From: Marinobacterium lacunae
Lineage (GTDB): Bacteria > Pseudomonadota > Gammaproteobacteria > Pseudomonadales > Balneatricaceae
NCBI RefSeq assembly: GCF_000705555.1
Contig: NZ_JMQN01000018.1
Coordinates: forward strand, 124,001 to 188,000
Length of the DNA: 64,000 nucleotides
Reading direction: 5' to 3'
This document shows, piece after piece, positions 59,156 through 64,000 of this stretch (within the stretch, counting starts at the first letter, position 1; every line of letters begins with the position of its first letter). Made by a program: the position numbers and the translations under genes. The notes under the pieces were generated by a model, which worked only from the letters and a program-made list of their open reading frames with translations, was not told where the DNA came from and ran no database searches.

Positions 59156-59671
59156 TTACTGCATGACAAGATTAGTAAACAGAATCGCCTCGACGCCGGG
59201 TCGCCCGATCTTGTTCTGCATGATCGACTGCACCGTTTCGAGCGCCTGATCTCTCAAGGCACGCTTACCTTCGATTGTCATTAATGTCTCGAATTTCTGA
59301 GTGGAAAAAAGCGTATTCAGACGCGCCACTACCAAAGGCATATGCAGAACCAGAGCATCGACCACTTCCTGATCACGGCTCTTGGCCTCGACATAGGCCT
59401 GCATATAGTGCCGCTCACCGTCATCCGACTGCAGGGTCACCACAAACATCGGCTTACCCTCAAGGGTACGCACTTTGGTATAAATCGCTTCCTGCCGGAC
59501 GGGTACCGCCTCTTCAACGGGCACCTCATCGCCTCCAGAAAGCAGAAAATATGCAGCAGCCCCGCCACCACCGAGCAGCAAAACAGCCGCCAAAGCGATG
59601 ATGATAATCAGCTTTTTCTTGGACCCTTTACCGCTCTCACCGTCCACCTGGTCCTGAGCTTCTTCAGCCAT
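59156..59671 (-). CDS. fliL: Flagellar basal body-associated protein FliL
   Basis: 171-residue FliL with one helix (KLIIIIALAAVLLLGGGGAAAYFLL in parts) and a periplasmic domain (EAIYTKVRTLEGKPMFVVTLQ). ATG 59671 has GAGG eight bases upstream and gives the normal N-terminus MAEEAQ; the open frame 16 codons earlier is rejected. It supports stator function. Confidence 0.93.
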   Translation of the reverse strand: MAEEAQDQVDGESGKGSKKKLIIIIALAAVLLLGGGGAAAYFLLSGGDEVPVEEAVPVRQEAIYTKVRTLEGKPMFVVTLQSDDGERHYMQAYVEAKSRDQEVVDALVLHMPLVVARLNTLFSTQKFETLMTIEGKRALRDQALETVQSIMQNKIGRPGVEAILFTNLVMQ

Positions 59672-59765
59672 TGCCACCTCGTTACCGTGCCGAAAGGGCC
59701 ATATTACCCTTATGCCCATTCATATCCGGCAACTAATATAACACACTGATTTTAGGTCTGAAGCA

Positions 59766-61637
59766 TCAAGCGTAGTAGTCGACGAGGCCGATGGGGACTG
59801 TCCGTGCCGCAACCACTGGATCACTCACATCCTCTGCCTCACCATATCCGCCCGAGCCTCCCTGAGCGCGCGCTTGAGCGGAACCATCACCACCGGTGTT
59901 AGAGGACTGATCGGAAACCGACGACTGACCCAGCTCCAGTCCCTGCTCAGCAAACATCTCCCGCAGTCGCGGCATCTGCTGTTCTATTGCATCCCTGACT
60001 GCCGGATGGGGAGAACTGAAACTGACACTGACCTGATCCTTGGCACTGACCTGTATCCGGATCTGCATAGCGCCGAGTTCTGGCGGGTCCAGCTTAATCT
60101 CCGCAACCCTCGGGCCGTATTGCGCCATCATGATCGCGCGCTGCCCCATAGCCTGACTCCATGCAGGGTCCTGCAAACGCTGCATAGCAGCCGCACTGGC
60201 CTGTGCGGCAGAGGTGGCCGACTGCGCCTGGGTTCCGACATTTACGCCCGACGAGTCGGCCGCCACCCTGGCTTCTCCACTCAACGGCGCTGAGCGCTGC
60301 ACAGCATTCTGGGCAGAGCGGTCACCGTTCTCACCCGCCGCTTTTGATGGCTCTTTGGTAGTATCTGAGGCGACCAACTGCTCCATGGTGCGATGTGAAC
60401 CACGAGAGTCAGACTGCCCCGTACCCGCCTGACCACCACTTGATGACCCATCCATAACGGTTATTGAAGCCTGCCCATTAGCCGGTGCTTGGGATGCCTC
60501 TGCCCGGGCGACTGAATCACGCGCACTGATTGCCCGTTCCGACGATTCCGGTGCGCGCGAGACAACAGCCACATCCACTGCCGCCTGAGCACCACCCTCG
60601 ATCTCGGACACCGTCACTTCACCCTGTGGATCAGATGCGCTGGCCGATAGGGTGACCGGTTGAGCTGGATCAGGCGACTGCGCCTCGCCGCCCTGCCCGC
60701 TTGAATCCGCGTTGTCTTTTGCAACCGCAGGAGCAACCGACGCTGTGGCAACACCCTCGGCATTAGCTGATTCTGCTTCGACCGGCTCGACAGTCGGTGA
60801 AGCCTCGCCAGAACGCTCACCGACGGCTACACGCCCCTGCTCAGGCGAAACTCCCTCCGAGGCGCTGACATCCGCTTTGGCAGATTCCCCGGCCAACTGC
60901 TCACTTTTATCTGCGCGCGCAATGGAGGATACGCGCTGGCCATGATTGGCCTCGCCCTCTTCTACTGAACGGCCGCGGCCATGATTCTGTAATGCCGCCT
61001 CTCGGACATCAGACCTCGCAGCCTGCTCAGGCAGATCGGGAACACTGTTTTTAACCGCTACCCCATCGGCACCGCTCTGAGCTTCCTGGGACTCGCCTTC
61101 ACTTTCTGTATCCACAACAGGGGACTGAGTGGCAACGTTTTCTTCGGCAGCGTCAGTCGAAGGGGAATCCTCCATATCAGCCTGCCCGACCTGCTCGACA
61201 TCCAGATCGACTTCCAGATCAACAACCTGCTCACCTGCCGCCTCATCTGCGACCTGGTCACTACCGCCCGACAGCTGCTCAGCCTCGACAGCACCCTGCG
61301 CAGCAACATCGCCTTCGACTTCGTCCTCACCGGAGCGCGCGTCACTCCCAGAACCTCGGGCAGCAGAGCCAGTCGAGTCACCCTCTTGGGTTGCCTCCTC
61401 GTCAGCAGCAGCTTGCCGCTCCGCAGGAAGCGTTTTTCCCTCCTCCGGCAAACTTTCACCGTCCGCCCGGGCATGATCACTGCCAGCATTGCGCATCTGC
61501 TGCATCCAATGACCGAAGCTCTGCCCGGTGTCGGAGCCCTGTGAGACGGGGCCCGAATCACGCGTCGCGACTGGCGTCGACGCTACGGATACAGTCGCCA
61601 CACTGATATTTGAAAGAGAGACGCTCGATGCCGGCAT
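59766..61637 (-). CDS. fliK: Flagellar hook-length control protein FliK
   Basis: 623-residue FliK with a long Glu/Ser/Ala-rich, strongly acidic N-terminal two thirds and the C-terminal Flg_hook domain (RVAEIKLDPPELGAMQIRIQV split, HPAVRDAIEQQMPRLREMFAEQG in parts). It measures hook length and triggers the FlhB switch. ATG 61637 is chosen because GAGGAG lies five bases upstream; the ATG at 61670 would coincide with the predicted sigma54 start site and have no leader. A second FliK-like gene lies at 38312. Confidence 0.92.
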   Translation of the reverse strand: MPASSVSLSNISVATVSVASTPVATRDSGPVSQGSDTGQSFGHWMQQMRNAGSDHARADGESLPEEGKTLPAERQAAADEEATQEGDSTGSAARGSGSDARSGEDEVEGDVAAQGAVEAEQLSGGSDQVADEAAGEQVVDLEVDLDVEQVGQADMEDSPSTDAAEENVATQSPVVDTESEGESQEAQSGADGVAVKNSVPDLPEQAARSDVREAALQNHGRGRSVEEGEANHGQRVSSIARADKSEQLAGESAKADVSASEGVSPEQGRVAVGERSGEASPTVEPVEAESANAEGVATASVAPAVAKDNADSSGQGGEAQSPDPAQPVTLSASASDPQGEVTVSEIEGGAQAAVDVAVVSRAPESSERAISARDSVARAEASQAPANGQASITVMDGSSSGGQAGTGQSDSRGSHRTMEQLVASDTTKEPSKAAGENGDRSAQNAVQRSAPLSGEARVAADSSGVNVGTQAQSATSAAQASAAAMQRLQDPAWSQAMGQRAIMMAQYGPRVAEIKLDPPELGAMQIRIQVSAKDQVSVSFSSPHPAVRDAIEQQMPRLREMFAEQGLELGQSSVSDQSSNTGGDGSAQARAQGGSGGYGEAEDVSDPVVAARTVPIGLVDYYA

Positions 61638-61681
61638 GGGCACTCCTCGACCTGCTACATTGGTTGCCATCGAGAAGTATT

Positions 61682-61697
61682 AGCAATAAAGAGGCCA
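61682..61697 (-). promoter_or_regulatory. Sigma54 promoter for fliK (and fliLMNOPQR-flhB)
   Basis: Minus strand reads TGGC-CTCTTTA-TTGCT with GG and GC exactly ten bases apart. The start site would be about 61671, 34 bases before the chosen fliK start. No sigma54 element was seen before fliL, so this promoter may serve the whole fliK-to-flhB run. Confidence 0.6.
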
Positions 61698-61747
61698 GAG
61701 TTTTGGGGCAGCAGGGAGAGAGGCGAGAACACACCGGACAGACTCAC

Positions 61748-62191
61748 CTAGATGAATGCGGAAGGCCTGTGCTGTGAGCGCTCATCCAGCTGCTGCTGAA
61801 GCCGCTTCTCGTCCAGACGCTGTTTTTCATCGACCGCCTTTTCCAGCAGCCTTTGCATTGCACGGTAATGAGCATGGGTTTTACGCCAATAGGCCTCAAC
61901 CTGCTCAAGCTGAACCCGACTCTGCTTGAGCGCCTGATGTTGCTGAGACTCGGCACCACCCACCTTAGCAATAAACGCCTGATAGGTCTGGAGCTGGCCA
62001 CTGGTGAGCCCACCCCGCCCGGCAGCGGTAAACTGCTGCTGATACTCAAGCTGATACGCCTTCAGCTGCTGCAAACCCTTCTCAGCTTGCTGTACACGCT
62101 GCTGGGACTCGCCCAGCAAACGCTCAGCCTCTTTTCGCTTGCGCTCGGCCAACTTCAACAACAACTTAAAGCGCTCGATTCGGCGACTCAT
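61748..62191 (-). CDS. fliJ: Flagellar export chaperone FliJ
   Basis: 147-residue FliJ, one long coiled coil (LLKLAERKRKEAERLLGESQQRVQQAEKGL in parts), typical length. It acts with the FliI ATPase in export. It lies 18 bases after fliI. Confidence 0.93.
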   Translation of the reverse strand: MSRRIERFKLLLKLAERKRKEAERLLGESQQRVQQAEKGLQQLKAYQLEYQQQFTAAGRGGLTSGQLQTYQAFIAKVGGAESQQHQALKQSRVQLEQVEAYWRKTHAHYRAMQRLLEKAVDEKQRLDEKRLQQQLDERSQHRPSAFI

Positions 62192-62209
62192 AATGCCCTC
62201 ATCCTAAAC

Positions 62210-63595
62210 TCACGCGCCGCCGACCCGCCGGACACCGGCCACAGGCTTATTAGGTGCAGGCTGGGGCGGCGGCGTTTGCATTATAGTCGCCAACTCCTGA
62301 ATCGAACGGACCATCGGCATGGGCTCCTGCATACCCTGCTGCAGGTATGCACGCAGCACAGGCATCAGGTCGATAGCCCGATCGGTTTCCGCATCACTGC
62401 CCCGACTGTAAGCGCCGACCGCTATAAGATCTTCATTCTGATGGTAACGCGCCCATATACGCTTCATCTGCATTGCCAATTGCAAGTGCGGCGGATCCAC
62501 GATCTGCGGCATCGCACGACTGATCGACGCCTCGATATCAATGGCCGGATAGTGCCCCCTCTCCGCCAGGTCCCGCGACAATACGACATGACCATCCAGA
62601 ATCGCACGGGCCGAATCCGCAACCGGATCCTGCTGGTCGTCGCCCTCTGTCAGCACGGTATAAAACGCGGTTACCGAACCGCCGCCGCTCTCACCGTTGC
62701 CCGCACGCTCCACAAGCTTGGGCAATTTGGCAAATACAGAGGGAGGATAACCCTTGGTCGCGGGCGGCTCGCCGACAGCAAGCGCTATTTCACGCTGAGC
62801 CTGCGCATAGCGGGTCAGTGAGTCCATCAGTAACAAAACGTTCTTGCCCTGAGCGCGGAAGTACTCGGCGATACGCGTTGCCAACTGCGCAGCCCTCAGA
62901 CGCATCAGCGGCGAATCATCCGCCGGCGATGCTACGACGACAGATCTCGCCATCCCGTCCGGTCCAAGACTGTGATCGATGAACTCCCGCACCTCTCGAC
63001 CACGCTCACCGATCAAGCCGACAACCGTAATTTCGGCCTCGGTATAACGCGTCATCATACCCAGCAAGACCGACTTACCAACACCACTGCCAGCGAACAG
63101 CCCCAGCCTCTGGCCTCGTCCAACCGTCAGAAGTCCATTGATGGCACGCACCCCCACATCCAGCGTTGTTTCGATAGGGTGGCGCTTAAGCGGATTGATG
63201 GTTTCCCCGGCGATAGGCACCATATCTTCGGCATCCAGCGCGCCCTTGCCATCCAATGGCCGCCCGATACCGTCGATCACCCGCCCAAGCAGACCCACGC
63301 CAACCGGCACCAGACTGGCACCCACCCGCGGGGTTACGCGCGCGCCGGGACTGAGCCCATCGACACTGTGCAGAGGCATCAGATAGATTCTGTCACCGGA
63401 AAAGCCGACCACCTCAGCCTCGGCCATCTGCCCATTCGCGATTTCAACCAGACAGTAGTCACCCAGGGCCACACGTAAACCCACCGCTTCCAGCGTCAAA
63501 CCGATCAAGCGGGTAATTTGCCCTTCAGTACTGGGCCGCGGGGACTGGTAGGGGATATTCTGATAGCGGGACATTCTCCCAAGCAGCGTGCTCAC
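62210..63595 (-). CDS. fliI: Flagellum-specific ATPase FliI
   Basis: 461-residue F1-beta-like ATPase: Walker [25 protein letters not shown] and [19 protein letters not shown]. The start is GTG 63595 overlapping the fliH stop (GTGA); ATG 63574 is the alternative. It energises export with FliH and FliJ. Confidence 0.96.
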   Translation of the reverse strand: MSTLLGRMSRYQNIPYQSPRPSTEGQITRLIGLTLEAVGLRVALGDYCLVEIANGQMAEAEVVGFSGDRIYLMPLHSVDGLSPGARVTPRVGASLVPVGVGLLGRVIDGIGRPLDGKGALDAEDMVPIAGETINPLKRHPIETTLDVGVRAINGLLTVGRGQRLGLFAGSGVGKSVLLGMMTRYTEAEITVVGLIGERGREVREFIDHSLGPDGMARSVVVASPADDSPLMRLRAAQLATRIAEYFRAQGKNVLLLMDSLTRYAQAQREIALAVGEPPATKGYPPSVFAKLPKLVERAGNGESGGGSVTAFYTVLTEGDDQQDPVADSARAILDGHVVLSRDLAERGHYPAIDIEASISRAMPQIVDPPHLQLAMQMKRIWARYHQNEDLIAVGAYSRGSDAETDRAIDLMPVLRAYLQQGMQEPMPMVRSIQELATIMQTPPPQPAPNKPVAGVRRVGGA

Positions 63596-64000
63596 GCCTC
63601 GCCACCCTGCCCGGATGAGGTCGTTGCGCCAGGAAGCAGATGCTCAAGCAACTGCATCGCCACCTGCTCAAACCGGGTTTCAACACTGGAATCCACCCGA
63701 CAGGCGCCCGCCTGCAATACACAACCACCGGGTGATACCGACTCATCAGCCACCAGCTCCCAGCCTCTCTGCTGCGCGTCATGCTCGATCAGGTGACAAT
63801 CATCAGGATGGAGACTGAGCACCGGGGCGCCAGCATGAGGGGGAATACAGGACAATGCTTCATTGATCGTCTCCAGCAACAGATCCGGGCGAGTGCGTAA
63901 CTCTGCCCGTACAACCGCTTCGGAGAGTTGCCGAACCAACGTCACCAGCAAGCTTTCAAGCTCGGAACGCTGTTGCTCGAGTGGGCGCTGCAGCTGATCA
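63592..64000 (-). CDS. fliH: Flagellar assembly protein FliH, N-terminus beyond window
   Basis: The C-terminal 135 residues or so of FliH are visible ([29 protein letters not shown], in parts, and [25 protein letters not shown]). The frame stays open to the right edge with a Gln/Glu-rich helical lead ([16 protein letters not shown]), so the start lies outside. It regulates FliI and links it to the C-ring. Overlaps fliI by four bases. Confidence 0.9.
   Translation of the reverse strand, partial: DQLQRPLEQQRSELESLLVTLVRQLSEAVVRAELRTRPDLLLETINEALSCIPPHAGAPVLSLHPDDCHLIEHDAQQRGWELVADESVSPGGCVLQAGACRVDSSVETRFEQVAMQLLEHLLPGATTSSGQGGEA

Overview
The window reads as a chromosomal segment of a polar-flagellated gammaproteobacterium of the Pseudomonadales/Oceanospirillales type, probably aquatic. 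The evidence is the gene content and order: a Pseudomonas-like flagellar/chemotaxis block (fliH to fliR-flhB, flhA-flhF-flhG-fliA-cheYZAB-motCD-parA-like-parP-like) followed by a ccmABCDEFGHI block, FlhF/FlhG and ParC/ParP-type polar proteins, an approximately 784-residue LigA, and a six-subunit Mrp antiporter with fused MrpA-MrpB. The genus cannot be fixed from this. No insertion sequence, prophage, CRISPR array, rRNA or tRNA was seen, and the DNA is almost fully coding.

Region 1 (1-9803, minus strand) is a nitrogen-scavenging operon: substrate-binding protein, permease, ATPase, two DUF1989 proteins, a biotin carboxylase of the urea carboxylase family and allophanate hydrolase (cut by the left edge). 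By gene names alone it would be called urea degradation. The leader, however, carries a textbook guanidine-I (ykkC) riboswitch, so the likely substrate is guanidine: uptake, carboxylation, deimination by the DUF1989 pair (carboxyguanidine deiminase) to allophanate, then hydrolysis to ammonium and CO2. A pair of inverted 17-18 nt arms flanks the riboswitch.

Region 2 (about 9804-10488) is an intergenic stretch with no gene I can support. Region 3 (10489-13511, plus) is a membrane-stress operon: PspA, a YqiJ-type OB-fold membrane protein and a YqiK-type flotillin. Region 4 (13736-19550, plus) is the Mrp Na+(K+)/H+ antiporter. Region 5 (19693-26237, plus) holds galU, pgi, a UDP-glucose dehydrogenase-like gene that has lost most catalytic residues, mnmC and a CBS-domain gene. 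Region 6 (26245-31029, minus) holds a DUF4126 membrane protein, a YheU-like protein, ligA and zipA. Region 7 (31088-38084, minus) is the complete cytochrome c maturation operon with a good sigma70-type promoter.

Region 8 (38312-40608, plus) is a pair of flagellar export paralogues: a second FliK-like protein and a stand-alone FlhB C-terminal domain (FlhX-like). Region 9 (40602-64000, minus) is the chemotaxis and flagellar block, ending inside fliH at the right edge. Two sigma54-type promoters (before flhA and before fliK) fit RpoN/FleQ-type control. Points that stand out here are three FliM/CheZ-like short motifs in the CheA linker where a P2 domain would be expected, a ParP-like protein built on perfect DNA microsatellites, and the absence of a separate cheW next to it.
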